NCBI GenBank assembly: GCA_947492175.1 | Contig: CANLMQ010000036.1 | Span: 1 to 59,300 of the forward strand | DNA length: 59,300 nucleotides | Reading direction: 5' to 3' | From: an uncultured Draconibacterium sp. | GTDB lineage: Bacteria > Bacteroidota > Bacteroidia > Bacteroidales > Prolixibacteraceae | In this document: positions 27,185-35,703 of the stretch, piece after piece | Layout: the number at the start of each line of letters is the position of its first letter | Numbering within the stretch: the first letter of the stretch is position 1 | Notes under the pieces: model-generated | The model's database searches: none | Told to the model about the DNA's origin: nothing | The model's input: the letters and a program-made list of their open reading frames with translations, nothing else | Program-made: the position numbers and the translations under genes

Positions 27185-28174
27185 ATGAACGGACTTGATA
27201 AAAAAATAAGTGATTTCACCATTTGGTACAATCAAAAGCTTGACTTTCATAATGCTTCTGTCAAATTTTTCTGTGAACTGATTTCCACTATCCCCAAGGT
27301 AGAGAAGGTGAATGGTAGAACTAAAAATTTAAATGAATGCATTAGTAAATTTAAAAGAAAGTACCTGCCGCACTTAAAACCTGATGACGAAACCACAAAT
27401 ATCTGTGATTGCCTTACTGACCTGATTGGGATCAGGGCGGTATGTTTTTATTCTGAAGAAGTGAATCAAATTAGGCGTGGTCTCAAAAAGTACTTTACTG
27501 AAATTGAATTTACCGATAAAAGCAGTCAGTTAGAAATGACCGATGACAAATTCGGTTATAAAAGTTTACATCTGCAACTGATACTTAAACGCCGGTTAAG
27601 AGGGGTTTACAATGCTCAAGATTTTAAAGATATCAAATTTGAACTTCAGGTACGTACAGTAATTCAGGATGCCTGGAGTGTTTTAGACCATAAAATTAAA
27701 TATAAAAAAAGTATTCCTCAGTCACTTAAACGCCGAATAAACCGATTATCTGCATTATTTGAAATAGCTGATGACGAATTCTCAAACATAAAAAATGAAA
27801 TATTTCATGCTGAAAAAAAGATTAATGACAGACTAAAAAAAGGTGACAGAATAGAAACAAATAAATCGTTGGATGTATTTCGGTTTATGTTTATAGCCTT
27901 GAAGTATTTTCCCGACTATAATTTTATTGAATTTAAGGTGGATGGTTTTGTTCACGAAATATTACAAATGAAAAATAATTTTACAGAAGGCGAATTAAAT
28001 GGGGCAATACAAAATTATCTTGCCATTGCCAATTCAATAGAAAATGAAATAAAACAGAGACTGAATCCTTATACAAAAATACGCTATTGTTTATATCGAT
28101 TAGACATTGACAATTTTGAAAATATATTATCCGATCACCAAAGAAAAATATTTGCAACATTCGATAGATTGTAA
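27185..28174 (+). CDS. Small alarmone synthetase-like RelA/SpoT-domain protein
   Basis: The 329-aa product has the synthetase fold without HD, TGS or ACT domains. Motifs are present: GRTKNLNECISKFKRK, DLIGIRAVCFY, KFGYKSLHLQL and ELQVRTVIQDAWSVLDHKIKYK. The C-terminal about 120 residues are a helical extension. It should transfer pyrophosphate from ATP to GDP/GTP, or possibly to another nucleotide. No adjacent antitoxin-like gene is seen, so a toxic SAS is not favoured. It is 103 bp after the radical SAM gene and probably shares its promoter. Confidence 0.82.
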   Translation: MNGLDKKISDFTIWYNQKLDFHNASVKFFCELISTIPKVEKVNGRTKNLNECISKFKRKYLPHLKPDDETTNICDCLTDLIGIRAVCFYSEEVNQIRRGLKKYFTEIEFTDKSSQLEMTDDKFGYKSLHLQLILKRRLRGVYNAQDFKDIKFELQVRTVIQDAWSVLDHKIKYKKSIPQSLKRRINRLSALFEIADDEFSNIKNEIFHAEKKINDRLKKGDRIETNKSLDVFRFMFIALKYFPDYNFIEFKVDGFVHEILQMKNNFTEGELNGAIQNYLAIANSIENEIKQRLNPYTKIRYCLYRLDIDNFENILSDHQRKIFATFDRL

Positions 28175-28456
28175 TGCGTGACTTGTATTTTTCAAAACCT
28201 TTGGATGTCTAATCTTAATCATAATTGGTGCATGTATTGTATAGTAAATCAGAATGGTACCAAATGTAGCCATAATGGGATTCAACTCTTGATTTGCATT
28301 AATTTATAATTTGCATATCGGTTTACTCAACAAGGCAGAAACGGATAGTGAAGATTAATTTTCAGGACACTTCTCATCAGGCAACACCTAAAGGTTGAAG
28401 CCATTTATTTCAGCACTTTTGCTGGCAGTTTCATTTATCCTCTTAAATCCTGAAAA
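28175..28456. other. Intergenic region before operator B
   Basis: No supported gene, RNA or terminator hairpin was seen in this AT-rich stretch between the alarmone synthetase and the cupin promoter. Confidence 0.4.
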
Positions 28457-28494
28457 TGTGTGAATGATGTAAATCAAATACCCAATTGTGTAAC
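28457..28494 (+). promoter_or_regulatory. Island operator B (38 nt), upstream of the cupin operon
   Basis: TGTGTGAATGATGTAAAT, nine variable bases, then AATTGTGTAAC; 21-bp direct repeats as in operator A. A -7-like TAATTTTA follows with AATTTTA at 28517-28523, exactly the same distance as in A. The cupin ATG is 55 nt after the operator. Confidence 0.82.
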
Positions 28495-28549
28495 ACATTC
28501 CATTGGTGCATGGTGTAATTTTATTGAACAAATCATATATATAAAACTC

Positions 28550-28900
28550 ATGCATTCTGCCGCTATTGAGAAATCAAAGACACACATCCTTATTGAAATA
28601 ATAGAGTATGTTCCGAATTCAGTGGTGAGCAAAACAATTATTCGAAAAACAACCGGGAATGTGACAGTTACGGCTATTGATACCGGTGAAACTTTGGCAG
28701 AGAAAATCTCTCCGTTTGATACTTTTATTCAGATAATTGAAGGTAAAGCGGAGATAGTTATCGATGATTTACCCAATACATTATATACAGGGCAGGGAAT
28801 TATTATACCCGCCCATACAGCCAGCATTGTAAATGCCAACGAGAGGTTTAAAATGATTTCAACAGTAATTAAAAGCGGTTATGAAGAAAACTCCTTGTAA
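28550..28900 (+). CDS. Cupin-domain protein
   Basis: From ATG 28550 the product is 116 aa. An earlier start at 28460 would run through the operator and promoter and is rejected. The body is one cupin barrel (SPFDTFIQIIEGKAEIVIDD, then LYTGQGIIIPAHTASIVNA). The usual HxH metal ligands of the first cupin motif are missing (SPFDTF), so it is more likely a ligand-binding or structural cupin than an enzyme. It is the first gene after operator B, with stress-type and glycan genes downstream. Confidence 0.8.
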   Translation: MHSAAIEKSKTHILIEIIEYVPNSVVSKTIIRKTTGNVTVTAIDTGETLAEKISPFDTFIQIIEGKAEIVIDDLPNTLYTGQGIIIPAHTASIVNANERFKMISTVIKSGYEENSL

Positions 28901-28937
28901 TCATTGAAGAAGTTTTGAAATAACTTTAAAATAAAAT

Positions 28938-29066
28938 ATGATGGTAAAAGCGAAAGAAGGTAAAGAGGGAAGGAATTCGAAAAAGGAAGCAGTTCTGAAC
29001 CTGAAGGAAAAGAGAGTGGCAAAAAAGATAAAAAAGGCCGGGAAGAGTGATTCAAGTTTGATATAA
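28938..29066 (+). CDS. Lys-rich 42-aa small protein
   Basis: ATG 28938 (or the next codon, also ATG) opens a 42-aa frame: MMVKAKEGKEGRNSKKEAVL, then a KEKRVAKKIKKAGK stretch. About a third of the residues are Lys or Arg. It lies 37 nt after the cupin gene and 69 nt before the next small gene, in a run of same-strand genes. The spacing and composition recall small basic proteins found in other Bacteroidota. Nucleic-acid binding is possible but unproven. Confidence 0.5.
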   Translation: MMVKAKEGKEGRNSKKEAVLNLKEKRVAKKIKKAGKSDSSLI

Positions 29067-29135
29067 TTCCGGATAATCAGAAATAGGGATCGTAATATTT
29101 TAGGAAAATAGAATTTAGAAATAAGTTCAATCTAC

Positions 29136-29354
29136 ATGAAGGAAAATATATTTAAAGAGGGCGATGTTGTAAGAGCAAAGGTTAATCCAACTTTACTATT
29201 AGTTGTCAGGCGTTATGTCGACAGGATTTACTATTGCAGGATTCCGCAAGATCCAACACAAAAAGAGCTGGTATATTTTGAACGGGAACTCATTCCTCCC
29301 GATATAAAAAATATTGGGAAAATGAATTCCGGAAACATAATAAGAAAAATATGA
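29136..29354 (+). CDS. Small SH3-like/YodC-type protein
   Basis: The 72-aa protein opens with FKEGDVVRAKVNPTLLLVVRRYVDRIYYC and continues VYFERELIPP. This resembles the small DUF2158/YodC-type barrel proteins (GDVVRLKSGG...). No membrane segment or signal peptide. Its last 4 nt overlap the start of the glycosyltransferase gene (ATGA), which suggests translational coupling. Role unknown. Confidence 0.65.
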   Translation: MKENIFKEGDVVRAKVNPTLLLVVRRYVDRIYYCRIPQDPTQKELVYFERELIPPDIKNIGKMNSGNIIRKI

Positions 29355-31606
29355 AAATAGCTTATATCGCTTCATATTCGCCAAGAGAATGTGGCATTGG
29401 TACTTTTACAAATAATCTGTTCAAATCGATGTTGGTTAACAAGTCTGGCAGCGAACATGAAGGTTTTGTTATTGCATTAGACGATCCAAACCTAACATAC
29501 AAATACCCTGACGAAGTTAAACTTACCATAAGACAGGAACACCAGAAAGACTATTTGAAAGCTGTTGAATTCATTAACCTAAGTGGAGCAGACCTTTGCA
29601 TCCTGCAGCATGAATTTGGTATTTTTGGTGGCCAGAGCGGTGTATATATTCTACCATTACTACACCGTTTGGAAGTCCCATTCATTGTAACCCTCCACAC
29701 TATATTAAAAGTACCAGCATATGACGAGAAACTAATTTTGCAGGAGATTTGCAAAATGGCACATAGAGTTGTTGTAATGAGCCACAAAGCTGTTGAATTT
29801 CTTGTAAGTATTTACGATGTACCAAAAGAAAAAATTGCACTAATCGAACATGGTGTGCCCGATATTCATTTTAATCCGAGAAAAGTAAAAAAAGAGTTCA
29901 AGCTTGAGAATAAAAAGGTGATACTTACCTTTGGTTTTGTCGGGCGAAGCAAGGGAATTGAAACGGTTATAAATGCCCTGCCTCAGGTTGTTAAGAAACA
30001 CCCCAACCTTATTTATATTGTATTGGGAAAAACTCATCCAAATGTATTGCGACATTCCGGCGAAGAATATCGTATTTTTCTATTGCGCCTTACAAAAAGC
30101 TTAAAGTTGGAAAAGCACGTTGTATTCCTAAATGAGTTTATTGATGAACGGGATTTATTTAAATACTTATATGCCTGCGATATTTATATTACACCTTATT
30201 TAAATGAAGCCCAAATTACGAGCGGAACACTTTCTTACGCAGTTGGAGTAGGAGCAGCCGTAATGTCAACACCTTATTGGCATGCAGCAGAATTATTGGC
30301 AGATGGACGGGGAAAGCTCTTTGATTTTAATGATTCTGAGAATCTTTCTTCCACACTAATTGAACTGCTGGATAATCCAAGCGAACTTAAAGAACTTAAA
30401 AGAAAAGCAAGTGAATATGGGGAAAAAATAACCTGGCCAAAAACAGGGGAACGGTATGTCGCTCTTGCTTCATCAATTTTAAAAGATGGACTTACTGATG
30501 TTGTTAAAAAAGATCCCGAACTTGATTTATTGATCCTGCCCCCATTTTCATTAGCTCACATTAATCGTTTAACAGATGATACAGGCATAATACAACATGC
30601 TAAATTTGGAATTCCAAACTTAAAAGAAGGTTATTGCCTTGATGATAATGCTAGGGCTTTACTTATGGTGCTAATGGCTTACCGACAAATGAAAGATATT
30701 CGAGCCCTTGAATTGTCGCCAATTTATTTAAGCTATATCCATTATTTACAAAATGCTGATGGAACTTTCCGCAATTTTTTAAGTTTTAACCGCATTTTTC
30801 TGGATGAAGTCGGTTCTGAAGATTCTTTTGGACGAACGATTTGGGCACTGGGATATCTTTTGGATAGCGCCCCTAACGACGCGTATTATCAAATGGGGAG
30901 GTTGGTGTTTTTTAATGCTTCTCCCAATTTTGAAAAATTAAAATCAATCAGGGGTATTGCCAATACAATAATTGGAATAAGCTATTACCTGAAAAGCAAT
31001 CCTTCGGACGAGTCAATGACTGATAGGTTAAGAAAACTGGCTAATATTTTAATAAAACATTATGTAGAAAACCAGATGCCAGAATGGAATTGGTTTGAAT
31101 CGTTACTTGCCTATGATAATGGTATTTTGCCTCTTGCACTTTTGCATTCGGCAGAAATATTGAATGATGATGAGATAAGGAAAACAGCAGTTGAATCGAT
31201 GGATTTTCTGACTAAACATACCCTAAAGGATAATTATTTATCAATTATTGGAAATGAAAACTGGTTAAAGAAGGATGGCGAGCGTTCTGTATTTGCCCAA
31301 CAACCTATTGATGCCATGGCAATGGTTTTAATGTATCATCAGGCTTATCATTTAACAAAAGATAAGGAATATCTAAATAAATTATACGCTTCATTTTTAT
31401 GGTTTTTAGGCGAAAATGATTTACGAATGAGTCTGTATGATTTTGAGACCAAGGGATGTTGTGATGGCTTAGAGCATTATGGTGTAAATCGTAACCAGGG
31501 AGCTGAAAGTTCTCTTGCTTATTTAATTTCTCATTTAACTGTACTACAGGCTCATGAAGAATATCATAAATCTGATTTACAAATTATAAAAAAGCTGCCG
31601 GGATAA
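29351..31606 (+). CDS. GT4 glycosyltransferase fused to an alpha/alpha-barrel domain
   Basis: The 751-aa protein has an N-terminal GT-B glycosyltransferase of family 4 (about 1-385; PRECGIGTFTNNLF, LTFGFVGRSKGIETVINALP, and a late TSGTLSYAVGVGAAVMSTPYW donor-site region). The C-terminal half (about 400-745) has repeated helical hairpins and the segment GYCLDDNARALLMVLMAY, like six-hairpin glycosidase-type barrels. Two domains in one chain suggest coupled transfer and binding or trimming of a sugar chain. It is translationally coupled to the small gene before it and followed by GH130 and a second GT4 gene. Confidence 0.85.
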   Translation: MKIAYIASYSPRECGIGTFTNNLFKSMLVNKSGSEHEGFVIALDDPNLTYKYPDEVKLTIRQEHQKDYLKAVEFINLSGADLCILQHEFGIFGGQSGVYILPLLHRLEVPFIVTLHTILKVPAYDEKLILQEICKMAHRVVVMSHKAVEFLVSIYDVPKEKIALIEHGVPDIHFNPRKVKKEFKLENKKVILTFGFVGRSKGIETVINALPQVVKKHPNLIYIVLGKTHPNVLRHSGEEYRIFLLRLTKSLKLEKHVVFLNEFIDERDLFKYLYACDIYITPYLNEAQITSGTLSYAVGVGAAVMSTPYWHAAELLADGRGKLFDFNDSENLSSTLIELLDNPSELKELKRKASEYGEKITWPKTGERYVALASSILKDGLTDVVKKDPELDLLILPPFSLAHINRLTDDTGIIQHAKFGIPNLKEGYCLDDNARALLMVLMAYRQMKDIRALELSPIYLSYIHYLQNADGTFRNFLSFNRIFLDEVGSEDSFGRTIWALGYLLDSAPNDAYYQMGRLVFFNASPNFEKLKSIRGIANTIIGISYYLKSNPSDESMTDRLRKLANILIKHYVENQMPEWNWFESLLAYDNGILPLALLHSAEILNDDEIRKTAVESMDFLTKHTLKDNYLSIIGNENWLKKDGERSVFAQQPIDAMAMVLMYHQAYHLTKDKEYLNKLYASFLWFLGENDLRMSLYDFETKGCCDGLEHYGVNRNQGAESSLAYLISHLTVLQAHEEYHKSDLQIIKKLPG

Positions 31607-31630
31607 CCATTCCTTTTGCTTTTAAAAAAT

Positions 31631-32566
31631 ATGAATACAATGTTAGTAAACAGATATGAGAATAATCCAATCCTCACAAAAGAGGATATTCTCTACCCGG
31701 TAGCAACAGTGCATAATGCTGCTGTTATAAAATATGAAGGGAAATATGTTATGGTGTTTCGCTCGCATAAAATGAATGGAAGAAGTATCCTTGGAAAGGC
31801 AGAGAGCAACGATGGATACCATTTTATAGCGGACGAAAATCCTTTTATGGTACCGGCAACCGAAGGTGTTTTTAAAGAATACGAGGCCTATGGTCTGGAA
31901 GATCCACGCATAGTTTTTTTAGATAACGAATTCCTTATTACTTATAGCGCTTATTCCAAACACGGTGTGCGTATCGGACTTGCAAAAACAAAAGATTTTA
32001 AAACTGTCGAAAGATTTTCACTGATAACAGAAGCTGACTATAGAAATGTAGTGATCTTCCCGGAAAGATTTGATGGTTTATACGCCAGACTTGACCGTCC
32101 TCACTCTGAAATATCTCCCTGGTCCATCTGGATTTCTTATTCCCCGGATTTAATGTATTGGGGTGAATCGAAGCTAATAATGAAACCATTGCAATACCAT
32201 TGGGATGAGATGAAAATAGGTCCGGGAGCTACCCCAATTAAAACATCCCGCGGTTGGTTAAGCATTTATCATGGTGTTTTTCCAACAATGGACAGGTGTG
32301 TTTACAGATTAGGTGTAGCATTGCACGATTTGGAAGATCCTTCGATAATAATTGCTGTTGGTGATGAATGGATCTTAGAACCTGAGGAAGTTTATGAAAC
32401 TACAGGCTATGTCCATAATGTAGTATTTACATGTGGTGCCGTTCCCGAAAATGATGGAAGCGTTAAAGTTTACTGGGGAGGTGCAGACAAAGTGATGTGT
32501 GTGGGTACCGCGAATTTGGAAGCACTTGTAGATCATTGTTTGGATAATCCACGGAAACCATTGTAA
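31631..32566 (+). CDS. GH130 glycosidase/phosphorylase
   Basis: ATG 31631 gives 311 aa; a TTG 15 nt upstream is the other possible start. The five-bladed propeller pattern of GH130 is clear: YENNPILTKED, GLEDPRIVFLDN with the catalytic-site Asp, DRPHSEISPWSIWISYSPDL, and GATPIKTSRGWLSIYHGV. Family members phosphorolyse or hydrolyse beta-1,2- or beta-1,4-mannosides. The flanking GT4 genes suggest cytosolic making and recycling of a manno-oligosaccharide. Linkage specificity cannot be fixed. Confidence 0.87.
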   Translation: MNTMLVNRYENNPILTKEDILYPVATVHNAAVIKYEGKYVMVFRSHKMNGRSILGKAESNDGYHFIADENPFMVPATEGVFKEYEAYGLEDPRIVFLDNEFLITYSAYSKHGVRIGLAKTKDFKTVERFSLITEADYRNVVIFPERFDGLYARLDRPHSEISPWSIWISYSPDLMYWGESKLIMKPLQYHWDEMKIGPGATPIKTSRGWLSIYHGVFPTMDRCVYRLGVALHDLEDPSIIIAVGDEWILEPEEVYETTGYVHNVVFTCGAVPENDGSVKVYWGGADKVMCVGTANLEALVDHCLDNPRKPL

Positions 32567-32645
32567 TGGGTCAGTGAAAAAATGACTTAAGTTTAGTTCA
32601 TTAATATCAGAAAAAGAATTTGCATCAGTTTTAAATATTTAAATT

Positions 32646-33659
32646 ATGAAAATCGCAGTACTCTCATCAATAGCATGGCGAACACCTCCCCGAAAATATG
32701 GTCCATGGGAACAAGTAGCCTCCAATATAGCCGAAGGAATGGTCGAACAAGGCATTGATGTAACATTATTTGCCACAGGCGATTCCATAACAAATGGAAA
32801 ATTAGCTTCTGTGTGCGATAAAGGTTATGCCGAAGATATGTCAATTGATCCCAAAGTTGCAGAGTGCCTGCATATTAGTAATTTAATGGAACAAGCGGAT
32901 ACGTTTGATTTGATTCATAATAATTTTGATTTTCTACCACTTAGTTATTCCCGATTAATCAAAACACCAATGGTAACCACAATTCACGGATTCTCTTCAT
33001 CTAAAATTATTCCGGTGTATAAAAAATACGACAGCACTAGCTATTATGTTTCTATCAGCAATTCCGACCGAAGTCCTGAACTAAATTATACTGCAACAAT
33101 TTATAATGGTATTAACAGTAACGATTTTACATTTAATTGTGACCCAGAAGACTACTTGCTTTTTTTTGGAAGGATTCATCCTGACAAAGGGGTTTGTGAG
33201 TCAATCGAAATTGCAAAGAAATCGAAAAGAAAGCTTATTATTTCAGGAATAATTCAAGATCAGGAATACTTTGATAAGAGTGTTAAGCCTTATGTCAATG
33301 ATAATGATATTGTTTATGTTGGCAACTCAGGGCCTGACACGAGAAATAAACTTTTGGGAGGTGCTTGCGCCCTTTTACATCCAATAAATTTTGATGAACC
33401 TTTTGGTTTGAGTGTGGTTGAAGCTATGTTTTGTGGAACACCGGTTATTGCATTTAACAGAGGTTCAATGCCTGAATTAATTCTTGATAGAAAAACTGGT
33501 TTTTTAGCTCGCAATATGGATGAAGCTGTGGAAGCGGTACATTATATCAGTCTGATAAAGCGAAAAGATTGCAGGGAATGGGCAACTTCAAAATTCAGCC
33601 GTGAAAAAATGATAGAAGGCTATCTTGAAGTTTATCAGAAGATTTTGCGTATACAATAA
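32646..33659 (+). CDS. GT4 family glycosyltransferase
   Basis: The 337-aa GT-B enzyme starts MKIAVLSSIAWRTPPRKYGP and shows the typical family 4 points: WEQVASNIAEGMVEQGIDVTL, a phosphate-handling LLFFGRIHPDKGV, and the donor-site DEPFGLSVVEAMFCGTPVIA. It probably transfers mannose or glucose from a nucleotide sugar. It is 79 bp after the GH130 gene and likely the end of the operator B transcript. Confidence 0.87.
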   Translation: MKIAVLSSIAWRTPPRKYGPWEQVASNIAEGMVEQGIDVTLFATGDSITNGKLASVCDKGYAEDMSIDPKVAECLHISNLMEQADTFDLIHNNFDFLPLSYSRLIKTPMVTTIHGFSSSKIIPVYKKYDSTSYYVSISNSDRSPELNYTATIYNGINSNDFTFNCDPEDYLLFFGRIHPDKGVCESIEIAKKSKRKLIISGIIQDQEYFDKSVKPYVNDNDIVYVGNSGPDTRNKLLGGACALLHPINFDEPFGLSVVEAMFCGTPVIAFNRGSMPELILDRKTGFLARNMDEAVEAVHYISLIKRKDCREWATSKFSREKMIEGYLEVYQKILRIQ

Positions 33660-33685
33660 AAAAATCCCGCCGACGGCAGCGGGAC
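33658..33685 (-). terminator. Terminator of the cold-shock gene
   Basis: TCCCGC pairs with GCGGGA around CGACGGCA. The A-run on its left gives a T-run on the minus strand, so it ends the transcript of the cold-shock gene that stops at 33714. It may also slow transcription from the left. Confidence 0.75.
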
Positions 33686-33713
33686 TCTATAGATTGAATG
33701 GGAAGTGGCTTAA

Positions 33714-33905
33714 CTAACTTAGTTTAACATTTACCGCATTTAATCCTTTTTTTCCTTCCTCTAAATCATAAGTTACTTCATCGTTTTCCCTGATATTATC
33801 CTTTAATCCGGATGAATGTACAAAATACTCTTTTGATGAATCTGTGTCCTTAATGAATCCAAATCCTTTGGTTTCATTGTAGAATTTTACTATTCCTTTG
33901 TTCAT
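33714..33905 (-). CDS. Cold-shock-domain protein
   Basis: The 63-aa protein is a single cold-shock domain with RNP1 (KGFGFIKD) and RNP2 (EYFVHSSG) motifs and an acidic C-terminal half. It should bind single-stranded RNA or DNA as a chaperone. It lies 94 nt downstream of the small membrane protein gene on the same strand and could be co-transcribed from operator C. A second cold-shock gene is at 54776. Confidence 0.9.
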   Translation of the reverse strand: MNKGIVKFYNETKGFGFIKDTDSSKEYFVHSSGLKDNIRENDEVTYDLEEGKKGLNAVNVKLS

Positions 33906-33999
33906 TGTATTAAAATTAAATTATTATAAAATATCGTTTGCTATTTTAAAAGGTTCCACTGTCAAACTCAAAGTTTAAAGAATCCTGATTTTCATTCTT

Positions 34000-34176
34000 T
34001 CAGGTTGACTTTTTTACGTTTTTGACATTTTTTTTAAAAAAAATGCGAAGAAGTACAATAATTCCGGCTAAAGGAATAAGTGCATGAATAAATTTTGGAG
34101 GAGAATCAAAACCGTAAACAACAACAACCCATAAAATCAGCAGTAAGCCCACAATAATATATGTTGAATATTTCAT
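34000..34176 (-). CDS. Small two-helix membrane protein
   Basis: A 58-aa frame: MKYSTYIIVGLLLILWVVVV, then a PPKF turn and a second hydrophobic stretch (HALIPLAGIIVLLRIFF), ending in a basic KKNVKNVKKST tail. The layout resembles the short Lmo0937/DUF5670-type membrane proteins linked to stress. It lies 75 nt downstream of operator C and about 45 nt from the inferred -7-like box. Confidence 0.7.
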   Translation of the reverse strand: MKYSTYIIVGLLLILWVVVVYGFDSPPKFIHALIPLAGIIVLLRIFFKKNVKNVKKST

Positions 34177-34251
34177 GACTTTAAAATTTTAGAATCCTTT
34201 TTTCAGACTCTTAATTTGTTCATAAATTTACAGGAAAACCGAACAAAAAGC

Positions 34252-34289
34252 ATTACACAATTCATGATAAGAGTTACATCATTCACACA
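34252..34289 (-). promoter_or_regulatory. Island operator C (38 nt), upstream of the small membrane protein
   Basis: On the minus strand: TGTGTGAATGATGTAACT, nine variable bases, then AATTGTGTAAT; half-sites GAATGATGTAA and GAATTGTGTAA spaced 21 bp. A -7-like TAAATTTA follows with AAATTTA at 34223-34229, the same distance as in A and B. Confidence 0.8.
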
Positions 34290-34341
34290 TGGTTTGAATT
34301 TTATTACCTCATTTAAAATACCTTAGATAGCAAATATTTCA

Positions 34342-34349
34342 TAAATTTG
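34342..34349 (+). promoter_or_regulatory. -7 box of the acyltransferase gene promoter
   Basis: TAAATTTG matches TAnnTTTG and lies 46 nt before the TTG start at 34396. It suggests that this gene uses ordinary sigma control rather than operator C, which points the other way. Confidence 0.5.
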
Positions 34350-34395
34350 AATAAGCAACATTACTGAAATATAAAAATCAAAAAATATCAATTCT

Positions 34396-35697
34396 TTGAA
34401 AAATGACAACAGTGATATTAGGCCGGATCCCGGCAAATTTTGGTTTACCCTTGATAATGCGGCAAAAATATATCCGGCTGTTATAAGCGAAGAGATAACA
34501 GCCGTTTTTCGGTTAACGGTTATATTAAAACAAGCTGTAAAAATAAGGCCTTTAAGAAAAGCAGTTTTGCTGGCCGAAAAGCGATTCCCTTATTTTATGG
34601 TGCAAATTAAGGTAGGATTTTTCTGGTACTACCTCGAACACCTTCCACAACATATTCCCATTGAAATAGATGATAAAGCAGCTTGCCGAAAATTTCAGAA
34701 CGGTGATCTTTTGATCCGAATTTTGGTTAAGGACAACAGTATTAGCATCGAGTTCTCGCACATTTTAACAGACGGAGGTGGGGCATATGAATTTTTAAGA
34801 ACCATTCTGCTATTCTACTCTGTGGAATGTGAGGGAAAACTTCCTGAAAAAACACACTTATACAATCTGGTAGATCCGGTTTCTAAAGAGGAATATGAGG
34901 ATGCATACATTCGGTATTTCAAACAGGAAATTCCTCCAATGGTAAAAAGGTCGAAAGCGTTTCATCTTCCGTATTCTCTAAAATCAAAACCTCGTTTTAC
35001 ACAGCTTATTGCAATTGTTTCGCTTGAACAGCTTAAACAAATTGCGGAGAGAAGAGAGGTGAGTATTACCATTTATTTGGTATCGGTTTACCTGTACATT
35101 TTACAGGAAATATATGAAAGTTTAAATGAACAGAGAAAGTCTAAAAAGAATAAAAGACTTCGTATCCAAATTCCCATTGATTTGCGAAAAATATTCCCTT
35201 CTAAAACCATGCGAAACTTTTCGTTATTTGTTATGCCTGAAATTGATTTGCGACTTGGGCATTATACTTTTGATGAAATTATTAAAACTGTTTATCATCA
35301 GATAAAACTTGAAACAGATAAAAAGTTAATCAATAAAAATATTTCGAGAAATGTTGGCAGCGAGAAGAAATTATATATACGTGGAATTCCTTTATTCCTG
35401 AAAAGTTTAATTCTACGGATGAAATACTATTCGTTGGGCACGAGTCAATACAGTGGGGTTATTACCAATTTGGGGAAAATAGAATTGCCTACTGGAGTAA
35501 GCGAAGTGGTTGATTACTTTATTGTGTCTCCTCCTCCTCCCAATAAATTGTTGAAAATTAATTGCGGAATTGCAGGTTTTGGCGATAAGCTGGTGTTGAG
35601 TTTTGGCAATATCACTCAATCAACAGAATTTGAAAAAAAGTTTCTGCAATTTTTAAAAGATCAGAACATTACTGTTAAAGGTGAAATGAATAAATAA
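34396..35697 (+). CDS. Condensation/alcohol-acetyltransferase-like acyltransferase
   Basis: The 433-aa product begins at TTG 34396; no in-frame ATG precedes the conserved part. It has the two-lobed CoA-dependent acyltransferase/condensation fold with the active motif HxxxDG as SHILTDGGG (about residue 120). The second-lobe DFGWG-like motif of canonical members is not obvious. No carrier-protein domain is present. It probably moves an acyl group to an alcohol or amine. The next gene starts 6 nt later and encodes a membrane partner. Confidence 0.75.
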   Translation: MKNDNSDIRPDPGKFWFTLDNAAKIYPAVISEEITAVFRLTVILKQAVKIRPLRKAVLLAEKRFPYFMVQIKVGFFWYYLEHLPQHIPIEIDDKAACRKFQNGDLLIRILVKDNSISIEFSHILTDGGGAYEFLRTILLFYSVECEGKLPEKTHLYNLVDPVSKEEYEDAYIRYFKQEIPPMVKRSKAFHLPYSLKSKPRFTQLIAIVSLEQLKQIAERREVSITIYLVSVYLYILQEIYESLNEQRKSKKNKRLRIQIPIDLRKIFPSKTMRNFSLFVMPEIDLRLGHYTFDEIIKTVYHQIKLETDKKLINKNISRNVGSEKKLYIRGIPLFLKSLILRMKYYSLGTSQYSGVITNLGKIELPTGVSEVVDYFIVSPPPPNKLLKINCGIAGFGDKLVLSFGNITQSTEFEKKFLQFLKDQNITVKGEMNK

Positions 35698-35703
35698 AAA
35701 GCA

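Noticed and set aside
28460..28549. Upstream extension of the cupin gene
   Set aside because: It would translate the operator and the -7-like box; ATG 28550 fits the domain and promoter.
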